DNA of 7,922 nucleotides from DAONLM01 sp035406685 (GCA_035406685.1 DAONLM010000143.1:1-7922), one strand, 5' to 3'. Counted from the stretch's first letter, positions 1 through 7,264 are shown. Notes: generated from the sequence alone by a model not told the origin. Program-made: numbers and translations.

Positions 1-1
1 T

Positions 2-103
2 ATAAATTGTATAAGATGTGGAAAATGTATTGAAGTTTGCCCAACAGATGCTTTAACTTTAAAATTATCAAAAAATCTTACTATCCAAAAAATTGAAAAT
101 TAA
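2..103 (+). CDS. C-terminal end of a 4Fe-4S ferredoxin-domain protein (partial)
   Basis: This is an open frame that enters from the left edge and ends at TAA 101-103, giving 33 visible residues. They contain CIRCGKCIEVCP, the classic C-x2-C-x2-C-x3-C-P signature that ligates a [4Fe-4S] cluster, followed by a typical TDALTL strand and a 15-residue lysine-rich tail. Only one cluster motif is visible; such proteins usually carry a second one upstream. The parent could be a small ferredoxin, a polyferredoxin of the NapH/YccM type, or an electron-transfer subunit, and nothing here decides between them. Because pilB has its own promoter overlapping the end of this frame, it is probably not part of the pilus operon. 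The motif is certain; the identity of the whole protein is unknown. Confidence 0.85.
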   Translation: MNCIRCGKCIEVCPTDALTLKLSKNLTIQKIEN

Positions 104-120
104 GAGTAATTGTTTATAAT
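93..120 (+). promoter_or_regulatory. Promoter of pilB-pilC (sigma70/SigA type)
   Basis: A TTGAAA box at 93-98, a 16-nt spacer and a perfect TATAAT at 115-120 lie just before pilB, overlapping the 3' end of the preceding ferredoxin-type gene. Initiation would be expected about 7 nt after the -10 box, near 126-129. That is at or just before the pilB ATG at 129. The AT-rich background makes chance -10 boxes common, but the spacing and the match to both hexamers are good. Confidence 0.6.
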
Positions 121-128
121 GATTTAAA

Positions 129-1790
129 ATGGAAAGAAGAAAAAAATTAGGAGAGATACTTTTAGAAAAAGGAATAATTACAAAAGAACAGCTTAAAGAA
201 GCCCTTCAAGAACAGGAGAAAACAGGGGTTTCTTTAGGACAAATCTTGATTGATAGAGGGTTGATTTCACCTGGAGTTCTTGGAGAGATTTTATCAGAGC
301 AATTTAGAATTGATTATAAAAAAGTTTCAGAAATCTATATATCACCAGATTCAATAAATTTAATTCCAGAATCTATAATAAAAGAAAAAAAGGTATTTCC
401 AGTCAAAAAAGAAGAAGATACACTCGAAGTTGCAATACTTCCACCAATTAATCCTCTTGTTATTGATGATATTAAAGCTTTAACAGGCTTAAAGTTAAAA
501 CCAATTATTGTAACTGATACAGAATTTCAAAGGCTATTAAACCAATATTTTAATATAAAAAGTATGGCAAACAAAACTCTTCAAGGTTTAAGGAGAGAAG
601 AAAGGGTAGATGAAACAGTAACGGTTGAAACTCCAATAGTGAAATTTGTAAATACATTAATTACAGATGCAATAAATCAAAATTCTTCAGATATCCACTT
701 TGATCCATATTTTGATTATACAAGAGTAAGATACAGAATTGATGGAATGCTTCAAGATGTGATGAATATTCCAGGAGGAATTGATAATCAGGTACTTTCA
801 AGAATAAAAATTTTATCTGGAATGGATATTGCAGAAAAAAGAAGACCACAAGATGGAAGATTTTCAATGAAGATAAATGATAAAGATTTTGATTTTAGGG
901 TCTCATCAATAGGCACCAGATTTGGGGAAAAAGTTGAAATAAGAATTTTAAATAAAGCAAGAGTTTTAATTGAATTGAATAGACTTGGAATGAACGATAT
1001 ACAAAGAAAAATTTATGAAAAAATAATTAAAAATCCTTATGGGATGGTTCTTGTTACAGGTCCTACAGGTTCAGGTAAATCAACAACTCTTTATGCAACC
1101 TTAAACAAATTAAATACGCCAGAAAAAAGTATTTTTACAATTGAAGACCCTATTGAATATGATCTTCCTGGTATCATTCAAATGCAAGTAAATCCAAAAG
1201 CTGGTATGACATTTAGTAGTGGTTTAAGAAATATTCTTAGACTTGACCCAGATACCATAATGATTGGTGAGATAAGAGATTTAGAAACAGCAAGAATTGC
1301 TGTGGAAGCAGCATTAACAGGTCACCTTGTTTTGTCCACTCTTCACACAAATGATGCTCCATCCACACTTATTAGACTTCTTGATATAGGAATTGAACCA
1401 TATTTAATCTCATCAGTTATGATAGGAGTTGTTGCACAAAGACTTGTAAGAACAATATGTCCATCCTGTAAAATAGATTACACTCCTTCAAAAGAAGAAC
1501 TTATTACTATTTTTGGAGAAGTTCCGAATGAAGAAGTTAAGTTTAAAAGGGGAAAGGGCTGTGGAGAGTGTGGATATACTGGTTTTAGAGGAAGAACAGG
1601 TATTTTCGAGATTTTACCAGTTACAAAAAAACTTAAAGATTTAATAAAGGCAAGAGAATCAACAGATGGTATAAGATTTGAGGCTGAAAAATCTGGAATG
1701 ATTCCACTTCTTTCTGCAGGTTTTGAGAAAGTGAAAGAAGGAATAACAACAATTGATGAGGTTTTAAGAGTTATAAGGATGGAAGAATGA
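129..1790 (+). CDS. pilB: Type IV pilus extension ATPase PilB (GspE family) with N-terminal MshEN c-di-GMP-type domain
   Basis: This is the cytoplasmic hexameric secretion ATPase that powers pilin polymerisation through PilC. At 553 aa it has the normal full length. Residues 6-29 and 35-58 form two 24-residue MshEN motifs (LG-x-I-L...G-I-I...L...L..Q) separated by exactly five residues, the arrangement that binds c-di-GMP in MshE-type ATPases. The usual leading Arg of each motif is Lys6 and Ser35 here. The C-terminal domain has Walker A GPTGSGKST (311-319), an Asp box near IEDP, Walker B in DTIMIGEIRD (375-384), a His box GHLVLSTLHTND (398-409) and the zinc tetracysteine C444, C447, C478, C481. 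These cysteines and the extra N-terminal domain separate it from the retraction ATPase PilT. An in-frame TGA at 120-122 fixes the ATG at 129 as the first possible start. No Shine-Dalgarno precedes it. The stop overlaps the pilC start (ATGA). Confidence 0.95.
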   Translation: MERRKKLGEILLEKGIITKEQLKEALQEQEKTGVSLGQILIDRGLISPGVLGEILSEQFRIDYKKVSEIYISPDSINLIPESIIKEKKVFPVKKEEDTLEVAILPPINPLVIDDIKALTGLKLKPIIVTDTEFQRLLNQYFNIKSMANKTLQGLRREERVDETVTVETPIVKFVNTLITDAINQNSSDIHFDPYFDYTRVRYRIDGMLQDVMNIPGGIDNQVLSRIKILSGMDIAEKRRPQDGRFSMKINDKDFDFRVSSIGTRFGEKVEIRILNKARVLIELNRLGMNDIQRKIYEKIIKNPYGMVLVTGPTGSGKSTTLYATLNKLNTPEKSIFTIEDPIEYDLPGIIQMQVNPKAGMTFSSGLRNILRLDPDTIMIGEIRDLETARIAVEAALTGHLVLSTLHTNDAPSTLIRLLDIGIEPYLISSVMIGVVAQRLVRTICPSCKIDYTPSKEELITIFGEVPNEEVKFKRGKGCGECGYTGFRGRTGIFEILPVTKKLKDLIKARESTDGIRFEAEKSGMIPLLSAGFEKVKEGITTIDEVLRVIRMEE

Positions 1791-2986
1791 AATTTAAGTA
1801 TTTAGGAAGAGATAGAGAAGGGAATCCAGTAAGAGGAGAAATTGAAGTAGATTCAATTTATGAAGCAAGAAATATTCTTTTAGGAAGAGGAATTTATATA
1901 ATTGAATTTAAAGAGATTAAAACAAAAGAACCTATCTTAAGAAGATTAAAGATAGAAGAAATTATTTTTTTATCAAGACAACTTTCCCTTCTATTAAGAT
2001 CTGGTCTTACAATTGTTTTAGCATTGGATATAATCCAAGAAAATATAAAAAGCAAGAGTTTTAAAAATTTTGTTATAAAAATAAGAGAAAATATTTTAGG
2101 AGGAGAATCTTTTTCTGAAGCACTATCTCATTATAGAAAAATTCTTCCTGTTCTTTTTATTGAAGTTGTAAGAGTTGGTGAAGTAACAGGTAATCTTGAT
2201 TCAGTTTTGTTAAGATTATCAGATTTTTTAGAAAAAGAAGAGGAGCTAAGAAGAAAAGTTAAAAATGCACTTATTTATCCTGAGATTGTTGCTGGAGTAA
2301 TAATTATTGCAATTATTTTTCTTTTGATTTCAGTTGTACCAATATTTGTAAATCTTTATAGAGGAGCAGGTGTTAAACTTCCTCTTCCTACAAAAATATT
2401 GATTTCAATTTCTTCCTTTTTAACTAATTATTGGTATATTATAATTCCTATTCTGATAATTTTATATTTTTCATTTATGTTCTATTCAAAGACAAAAACT
2501 GGAAAAAAGAAAATTGATAAATTTCTTTTTAATCTTCCAACTATTATTGGAAAAATTTATAGAGAAAATATCTTTTTGAGAGTATCTCATACACTTGAAA
2601 TTCTAATTGAGAGTGGAATAACACTTGGAAATTCATTTGAACTTATATCAAGGGTCTCTGGAAACGAGGTTATAAGGGAGAGTTTATTAAGAACAAGAGA
2701 AAAAATTATGCAGGGTCAAACTATAAGTAAAGCTTTAAGTGATGAAGGAGTATTTCCTCTTCTTTTCATAAGAATGATTTCGGTTGGTGAAGCAGGGGGA
2801 AATTTGGAAGATGTTTTACAAGAAATGGAGAGATATTTTGAGAGTGAACTTGATAATGATATAAAGAAATTTACTGCTCTTCTTGAGCCAGCATTGACAA
2901 TTATCCTTGGAATAATCGTTGCATTTGTAGCTTTTTCAATCTACCTTCCAATGTTTGATATGGCGAGGTTAATCACAGGAAAATAG
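1787..2986 (+). CDS. pilC: Type IV pilus inner-membrane platform protein PilC (GspF family)
   Basis: This is the polytopic platform protein that the PilB motor is thought to turn while pilins are loaded into the fibre. At 399 aa it has the family length. It contains two T2SSF repeats, about residues 59-183 and 261-383. Each starts with FL-x-R/S-x-L-x-x-L-x-x-SGI/LT and carries the conserved GEVTGNL (131-137) and GEAGGNL (334-340) motifs. Membrane segments are predicted at about 168-190, 216-234 and 369-390, the usual three. The ATG at 1787 overlaps the pilB stop by 4 nt, and an AAGGA-like ribosome site at 1775-1779 lies inside the pilB 3' end, so the two proteins are probably translationally coupled. 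The gene ends 12 nt from the end of the converging pilO gene, with no clear intrinsic terminator. Confidence 0.95.
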   Translation: MKFKYLGRDREGNPVRGEIEVDSIYEARNILLGRGIYIIEFKEIKTKEPILRRLKIEEIIFLSRQLSLLLRSGLTIVLALDIIQENIKSKSFKNFVIKIRENILGGESFSEALSHYRKILPVLFIEVVRVGEVTGNLDSVLLRLSDFLEKEEELRRKVKNALIYPEIVAGVIIIAIIFLLISVVPIFVNLYRGAGVKLPLPTKILISISSFLTNYWYIIIPILIILYFSFMFYSKTKTGKKKIDKFLFNLPTIIGKIYRENIFLRVSHTLEILIESGITLGNSFELISRVSGNEVIRESLLRTREKIMQGQTISKALSDEGVFPLLFIRMISVGEAGGNLEDVLQEMERYFESELDNDIKKFTALLEPALTIILGIIVAFVAFSIYLPMFDMARLITGK

Positions 2987-2998
2987 ATTAAAAACTAT

Positions 2999-3550
2999 TT
3001 AATAAGTTATTGGAAAGATTAAAGATAAATCAAAATTATATTCATTTTCTATATTTGTTAAACTCAATGAAAAATCTAAAACTTTAATTAATTTTTCGTT
3101 ATCTTCAACAAAAACTAAGAATTTTTTAATTGAATCAATTGTGCCAGTCCCGGTTAAATAAACTTGAACTTCTCTATAATTTTTATTATTTTCAATTATA
3201 AAGTTTTCTCCACCCACATCTATTTCAAAATCTTTAATATTAAAATTTATAAGTTTTGATGAAAGATTTGATAAAAATAATTCATACTCATCTTTTGTAA
3301 ATAACCTTTTTTTACTCTCATCAATTTTAACTAAAATATTATCACTTTCTTTATCCATTTTATTTAAGTTAGTAAACATTTCACTTTTCGTTATAAGTTC
3401 ATTTGTTAAAGAGTTTAAATTGTTTATATTTTTTCTCCAGTTTATGAACTCATATCCAACAAAAAAAACGAAAATCAATATTTCAATAAATATAATATAG
3501 GAAAACCTTTTAATTAATACTTTTATCTTTGGAACATACTCTTTAACCAT
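2999..3550 (-). CDS. pilO: Type IV pilus alignment-complex protein PilO-like
   Basis: This 183-aa bitopic membrane protein has a short basic N-terminus, one membrane helix at about residues 17-36, a coiled-coil-prone stretch at about 38-80, and a small alpha/beta domain at about 86-183. The segment GTGTIDSIKKFLVFVEDNEK (134-153) matches the ferredoxin-like fold of PilO/GspM, where a strand is followed by a helix ending at a partner interface. In known systems PilO forms a heterodimer with PilN and links PilM and the motor to the pilus. Its position directly after the PilM-PilN fusion supports the call. The start ATG shares one nucleotide with the upstream TAA (TAATG), and GGAGG just upstream serves as ribosome site. 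PilO sequences diverge strongly, so the name rests on architecture plus gene order. It is the last gene of the minus-strand unit. Confidence 0.85.
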   Translation of the reverse strand: MVKEYVPKIKVLIKRFSYIIFIEILIFVFFVGYEFINWRKNINNLNSLTNELITKSEMFTNLNKMDKESDNILVKIDESKKRLFTKDEYELFLSNLSSKLINFNIKDFEIDVGGENFIIENNKNYREVQVYLTGTGTIDSIKKFLVFVEDNEKLIKVLDFSLSLTNIENEYNFDLSLIFPITY

Positions 3551-4935
3551 TATTTTCCTCCACTAACTTCAATTGTTGAAGAAGTTGCCCCATCTTTATT
3601 TCTAATCATTTTTTGAATTTTTATCTCACTGAAATTACCTGAATCAGAAAGATTTTTTGTGAAATCAAAAATTGACTTGAATCCATTCGATAAAACATTA
3701 ATTAAATAACTATTTTCACTCTGTTTACTTACACTTAAAATTTTTAGAGTATCTGTCTTTAAAGAAAAAATTTTTTCAATATACTCATTATTTTTTTCAA
3801 ATTGAAGTTTATTTAAAATTTCATCTATTTCCCTTTTTTTGTTAACTAAATCAGAATATTTCTTTTCAACATCCTTTAAATCTAATATTGAATCTTCAAC
3901 TTTTTTTAAATTATTATTTATCTCTTTTATTGATTCACTTGTTGACTTAATAGAACCTATTAAATATATTGATAAAAATATTATTAAAAATCCAATAAGA
4001 ATTATTGATAAAATCAACATAAACAGCTTAAATTTATCTTTCCCTCTTTCTTTTATATCTTTTGGTATTAAATCTATTTTTAATTTATCTTCATAAGAAA
4101 TTAGTGAAAGACCAATTGAAGAAGAAAAATAGGCTGGTTTGTCAGAAAGTGGAGCACCTAAAAAAACTTCAATTCCAAAAATTTCTTTAATTTTTTGGTC
4201 AAAATCTTCAATTCCACTTTCAATTGATGAAATTATAATTTTTTCTATACTTTTTTTCTCTTCTCTTGAAAAGTATGATATAGTGTTAGAAATTTCACTT
4301 CTAAATGTCTCAAAATTTTCTAATATACTATTTAGTCCAATATCAAACTCTCTTAAAAGAAGTGGTTCGCCATTAGTAAAGAAAATTAGAGTTGTTTTAT
4401 TTTCTCCAATAAATGTAAAAATTCCATCACCTTTAAAATAGTCTTTTCTTAGAATTTTATTAGCTCTGAAAGACGCAAATGATGGAATATCAACACTTAT
4501 TGGGTTAAGACCGATTTTTCTCAAAAAGTTCAATCTCTCTTCAACTCTTTTTCTTGGTGCAACGACAATAAGATATCTTACTCTATTTTCAATTTCTTTT
4601 AGTTTAATAAGGTTTAAAATTGGATAATCATTTTCAAATATTTTATAATTTCCAACCTCATCAAGGATTATTTTTCTTAAATCATCCTCAGGCATTATCG
4701 GATAATCATTTATTCTGATTATCGCATCTTCTTCAGATAAACCATATGAAATATTTTTTGTTTTTACTCTGTTTATCTTTAAAAATCTTTTAATACTATT
4801 TTCATAATCTTTTCCAATAACACCACTAATATTACCTTCTTTTAGGTTTAAAATAGAGACCTTACCTTTTTTTACTTCTACTTCGCAAATTTTTATACTT
4901 TTTTTTGTTATTGTTAATCCAGCTATTCTATCCAT
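3550..4935 (-). CDS. pilMN: PilM-PilN fusion protein (GspL-like architecture), degenerate nucleotide site
   Basis: This 461-aa protein joins two T4P assembly proteins that are usually separate. Residues 1-285 follow the PilM actin-like fold: a phosphate-1-like strand pair at 4-19, a PilM segment DYPIMPEDDLRKIILDEVGN (77-96), and a phosphate-2-like region FIGENKTTLIFF (175-186). Residues 287-291 read IDLIP, equivalent to the INLLP motif with which free PilN docks into PilM. A membrane helix (about 304-327), a coiled coil (about 328-380) and a small extracytoplasmic domain like PilN follow. The canonical GIDIG phosphate-1 acid is Thr (GLTIT), the phosphate-2 Asp is Phe, and the adenosine GG is not evident. 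ATP binding is therefore doubtful, as in GspL of type II secretion. No frameshift is involved; the join is a continuous open frame. The ATG overlaps the upstream TAA by one base and its ribosome site is weak, suggesting coupling. Confidence 0.88.
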   Translation of the reverse strand: MDRIAGLTITKKSIKICEVEVKKGKVSILNLKEGNISGVIGKDYENSIKRFLKINRVKTKNISYGLSEEDAIIRINDYPIMPEDDLRKIILDEVGNYKIFENDYPILNLIKLKEIENRVRYLIVVAPRKRVEERLNFLRKIGLNPISVDIPSFASFRANKILRKDYFKGDGIFTFIGENKTTLIFFTNGEPLLLREFDIGLNSILENFETFRSEISNTISYFSREEKKSIEKIIISSIESGIEDFDQKIKEIFGIEVFLGAPLSDKPAYFSSSIGLSLISYEDKLKIDLIPKDIKERGKDKFKLFMLILSIILIGFLIIFLSIYLIGSIKSTSESIKEINNNLKKVEDSILDLKDVEKKYSDLVNKKREIDEILNKLQFEKNNEYIEKIFSLKTDTLKILSVSKQSENSYLINVLSNGFKSIFDFTKNLSDSGNFSEIKIQKMIRNKDGATSSTIEVSGGK

Positions 4936-5465
4936 TATCTATTTCTTAATCTTACCATATTTTTTAATTCAAATTCTTGAGTTTCTAAAGGATTTACATA
5001 AGGTTCGCCAGAGATTGTTATCTCTATTAAATAAACACTACCTATATCAGTTGTTTCAATAAAAGAAAGGTCATAGTATTTAAAATTGATTGTTAAATTT
5101 ATTTTTTCATCTGAAGGAGTATTTGAATTGTTATAATAAGGGATATAACTTGAACCAAGTTCGTCTGTTCTACTTATAAAATCTCCATCCTGTGAAATCG
5201 TAATATTATATTCATTGTTTCCAAAGTTTCTTTTTAGTTTAAATTTAACTTTTTGACTTTCTATAGTTTCAAATTCACTTGCTCCTCTTAACAAATCTTC
5301 GACCTCTCTCATAGCATCTGTTACTACTTCTAAAACTTTATTTGATGGTTTTCCATAGAAAAAACTTTTTATTGTTGAGTTAAAAAAGATTGTTATAGGA
5401 AAAATTATAAGAGCAGTTATTATAATTACAATTGTTATTTCAATTAATGTAAAACCCTTTTTCAC
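4935..5465 (-). CDS. Minor type IV prepilin, PilW/GspJ-like
   Basis: This 176-aa prepilin has a very short leader, MKKG, cleaved before FTLIE. Glu is at mature position 5, followed by a hydrophobic helix to about residue 30. After the helix comes VLEVVTDAMREVEDLLRGAS (44-63), a pattern typical of PilW/GspJ-type minor pilins, then a beta-rich domain of about 110 residues without cysteines. Minor pilins of this class help prime pilus assembly and form the tip complex. Translation starts at GTG 5463-5465, which overlaps the previous gene by 4 nt (GTGA); GAGGAA lies just upstream. The start is fixed by the prepilin leader. Prepilin class is certain; the PilW/GspJ assignment rests on size, gene order and the post-helix motif. 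Confidence 0.85.
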   Translation of the reverse strand: MKKGFTLIEITIVIIITALIIFPITIFFNSTIKSFFYGKPSNKVLEVVTDAMREVEDLLRGASEFETIESQKVKFKLKRNFGNNEYNITISQDGDFISRTDELGSSYIPYYNNSNTPSDEKINLTINFKYYDLSFIETTDIGSVYLIEITISGEPYVNPLETQEFELKNMVRLRNR

Positions 5466-6385
5466 TTTATTTCCTCAACACATATATCATCAAAGTAAAT
5501 ATTTGTATTTTTGTTTCCACAACTTGCTTTAAGAAAGATTGTGCCTGATGTAAAGTCTGAATCAGTTGTTGAGTTGAGGAGGGTATCGTTAAAATAGTAT
5601 GATATTGTATTATCAACCATTCTAAGTTCAACATTAACATTAACCCACTGATCACTATAATTAAAATTATTTGAAAATAAAGTAGTTTCACCAGAAGAAG
5701 TTATTTTAACTAAGTCAACATCATATGTAGAATTAAATTTTTCTATCTTAATAAAATAGCCATATCCTGAACTATTGCATCTTCCTCCTATATAAATATA
5801 TGAAGAACTAGAAGGATTTGTTATGTAGATTTTTCCTTTCAAAGAGTAGTTTTTAGAACCAATCCAATTTGGATAAGCATGTCCTTCTCGATTATGTTTA
5901 TAACTTAAACGATTACTTCCTTCAAAATTTACTACACTCCATTGACCTTTAGGATGTGTTGTCCAATTCCATGGTGGTGCAAGCTCTTTATTTATCTCAA
6001 AATCATCACAAATTTTTGTTGTTAAAAAAATAAATTCTGAAAAAAGTTCAGCAACCTTATTATCTTTTCCACGTGGATAGAAATTTATTGTAACCTCTTT
6101 TTTAGTTTTAGTTTCATCCTCATCAACGAGAATTTCGTAATCATAATTTAAATCATCAGGATAAATTTTTAGGGGAATTTCATTAATTTCTGAGAAACTT
6201 TTGTTGTTTAATTTTTCCATCTCATTTTGAGCATAACTGTAAACTTTAGTTCTATTTTGAATGTATGGAAGATCAAGATTTAATGAAAAAATAAGAGCCA
6301 AAGATGAAGCAATAATTGATAAAATCACAATTCCAACAATAACTTCTATCAAATTAAACCCCTTTCTATTAATTAAGATTTTCAA
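5462..6385 (-). CDS. Large minor prepilin with C-terminal lectin-like (LamG/ConA-like) domain, putative pilus adhesin
   Basis: This 307-aa prepilin has leader MKILINRKG, cleaved before F10; Glu14 is mature position 5, and the membrane helix runs to about residue 34. Residues about 35-120 form a short pilin body. Residues about 127-305 form a second, beta-rich module that starts with CDDF and ends with YFDDICVEE. In between it has spaced aromatics (W139, W141, W149, W174, W247), GGRCNSSGYGYF (200-211) and SDQWVNVNVE (244-253). That layout is typical of LamG/concanavalin-A-like carbohydrate-binding sandwiches. C126, C203, C289 and C302 could pair. The start is TTG at 6383-6385, supported by AGGAGG six bases upstream and by a normal prepilin leader; it overlaps the previous gene by 17 nt. 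A comparable modular pilin with a lectin module is Streptococcus sanguinis PilC. The prepilin part is certain; the lectin fold is inferred by eye. Confidence 0.88.
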   Translation of the reverse strand: MKILINRKGFNLIEVIVGIVILSIIASSLALIFSLNLDLPYIQNRTKVYSYAQNEMEKLNNKSFSEINEIPLKIYPDDLNYDYEILVDEDETKTKKEVTINFYPRGKDNKVAELFSEFIFLTTKICDDFEINKELAPPWNWTTHPKGQWSVVNFEGSNRLSYKHNREGHAYPNWIGSKNYSLKGKIYITNPSSSSYIYIGGRCNSSGYGYFIKIEKFNSTYDVDLVKITSSGETTLFSNNFNYSDQWVNVNVELRMVDNTISYYFNDTLLNSTTDSDFTSGTIFLKASCGNKNTNIYFDDICVEEIK

Positions 6386-6815
6386 GTTTTTCCTCCTCCC
6401 AATAGATTATTTCATAATTTGAATCAATAATTACCTTTATAGTTCTTACTGCTTGATTGTTCTGTCCATCTGGTACATATGCAGTTGAAGTTATTGTTGT
6501 CATTCCATTTTGAGGATAATTTATTTGATAACTCATTGTAGCTCTCCCTTTCCAGGTTGAAAAATCAACATTTTTTCCAGTTGGTATATTATTAGGATCA
6601 TTTTTTAAACGCCAGACAACTTCCCTTGCAAAACCTTCAGCAAGATATAATGCCTGTGTTCTATAGACATCTATTTCACTAACCTTCGCTCTCGATTGAA
6701 AAGTAAGCGAAAGTGTTGCTCCAAGAATTGAAACAACAACAAGAATAATAACAACTATAAAAATAATAACATATCCATTTTTATTTTTTAGATTTTTCAA
6801 TATTAATTTTTCCAT
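6369..6815 (-). CDS. Minor prepilin, PilX/GspK-like, lacking Glu5
   Basis: This 148-aa protein has a basic leader (KNLKNKNG) ending at Gly14 and a strongly hydrophobic helix (15-37). After it, the segment YRTQALYLAEGFAREVVWRLK (51-71) is the hallmark post-helix motif of PilX/GspK-type minor pilins (ALxxAExG). Mature position 5 is Phe rather than Glu; this is known for GspK, which sits at the very tip, and in PilX-like proteins. The remaining 75 residues are beta-rich and contain no cysteine. The ATG at 6813-6815 lies 35 nt inside the preceding gene and has only a weak AAGTAAAG ribosome site, so expression probably depends on translation of that gene. Assignment to the class is good; an exact orthology to PilX cannot be claimed. 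Confidence 0.8.
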   Translation of the reverse strand: MEKLILKNLKNKNGYVIIFIVVIILVVVSILGATLSLTFQSRAKVSEIDVYRTQALYLAEGFAREVVWRLKNDPNNIPTGKNVDFSTWKGRATMSYQINYPQNGMTTITSTAYVPDGQNNQAVRTIKVIIDSNYEIIYWEEEKLENLN

Positions 6816-7233
6816 CTTTACTTAATATTATTTTATAATATATTTTCCCACTTTTTAAAGATATTTTACAATCATCACCATAAAATTCAAAGGTACCTAC
6901 ATCCATAATCAAGACCTTATCTTTATCCATAGAAACTAAAATATTATCAAAAAGAGGATTTCTATTTATAAAATCAATATCTTCTTTTGTGTATCTTATT
7001 TTAATTTTATTATCATTTATAGTTAATATAAAAGGTTCATTTTTTACAATTGCTATATATTGAGAATTTTTAATATCTTTTATTATATCAACACTTGAAG
7101 CATAAACTCTTAAATCAACAATTTCATTTTGAACTATTATAAATCCAACTAAAATTATTGAAAAAAAAATTAAAATAAGAATAAAAGATAAGATAAAATT
7201 TATTTCAATTTTTAAAATTTCTTTAATTTTCAC
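6781..7233 (-). CDS. Minor pilin-like protein, GspH/FimT-like, with degenerate prepilin signal
   Basis: Read from GTG 7231-7233 this is a 150-aa protein: a basic start (MKIKEILK), a hydrophobic helix at about residues 12-34, then YASSVDIIKDIKNSQYIAI (44-62), a pattern like the helix of GspH/FimT minor pilins. A beta-rich domain follows, ending with SLKSGKIYYKIILSKDGKI (125-143), which resembles their C-terminal strands. The normal G|FTLIE signal is missing: the aligned stretch is IN|FILSF, with no Gly at -1 and no Glu at +5. The frame stays open back to a TTG at 7266, but that would translate the terminator hairpin, so GTG is preferred; neither start has a Shine-Dalgarno. The gene begins right after the terminator U-tract, so it needs read-through or its own unseen promoter. 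Family placement is moderate. Confidence 0.7.
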   Translation of the reverse strand: MKIKEILKIEINFILSFILILIFFSIILVGFIIVQNEIVDLRVYASSVDIIKDIKNSQYIAIVKNEPFILTINDNKIKIRYTKEDIDFINRNPLFDNILVSMDKDKVLIMDVGTFEFYGDDCKISLKSGKIYYKIILSKDGKINIEKSKK

Positions 7234-7264
7234 AAAATAAAAAAGGGGTGGGATTAACCCACCC
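7234..7264 (-). terminator. Intrinsic terminator after the major pilin gene
   Basis: On the minus strand GGGTGGG (7258-7264) pairs perfectly with CCCACCC (7246-7252) around a 5-nt TTAAT loop. It is followed by C, six T, A and four T (7234-7245). A GC-rich 7-bp stem plus U-tract in such an AT-rich region is a strong rho-independent terminator. It lies 21 nt after the pilin stop and in front of the minor pilin genes. This fits a known arrangement in which most transcripts stop after the abundant pilin and a minority read through. There is no T-tract on the plus strand side, so it acts in one direction only. Confidence 0.93.

Noticed and set aside
661..867. Minus-strand open frame of 68 codons inside pilB
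   Set aside because: Antisense to a strongly conserved GspE coding region, with no ribosome site and low-complexity hydrophobic content; a shadow frame.
3839..4441. Two plus-strand open frames (3839-4096 and 4139-4441)
   Set aside because: Antisense to the PilM-PilN fusion; serine/isoleucine-rich products typical of reversed AT-rich coding DNA, with no ribosome site or neighbours.
5467..5691. Minus-strand 74-codon frame overlapping the adhesin-like pilin
   Set aside because: Same strand but another frame within the lectin-like domain; the domain pattern in the main frame is continuous, so this is not a frameshifted remnant.
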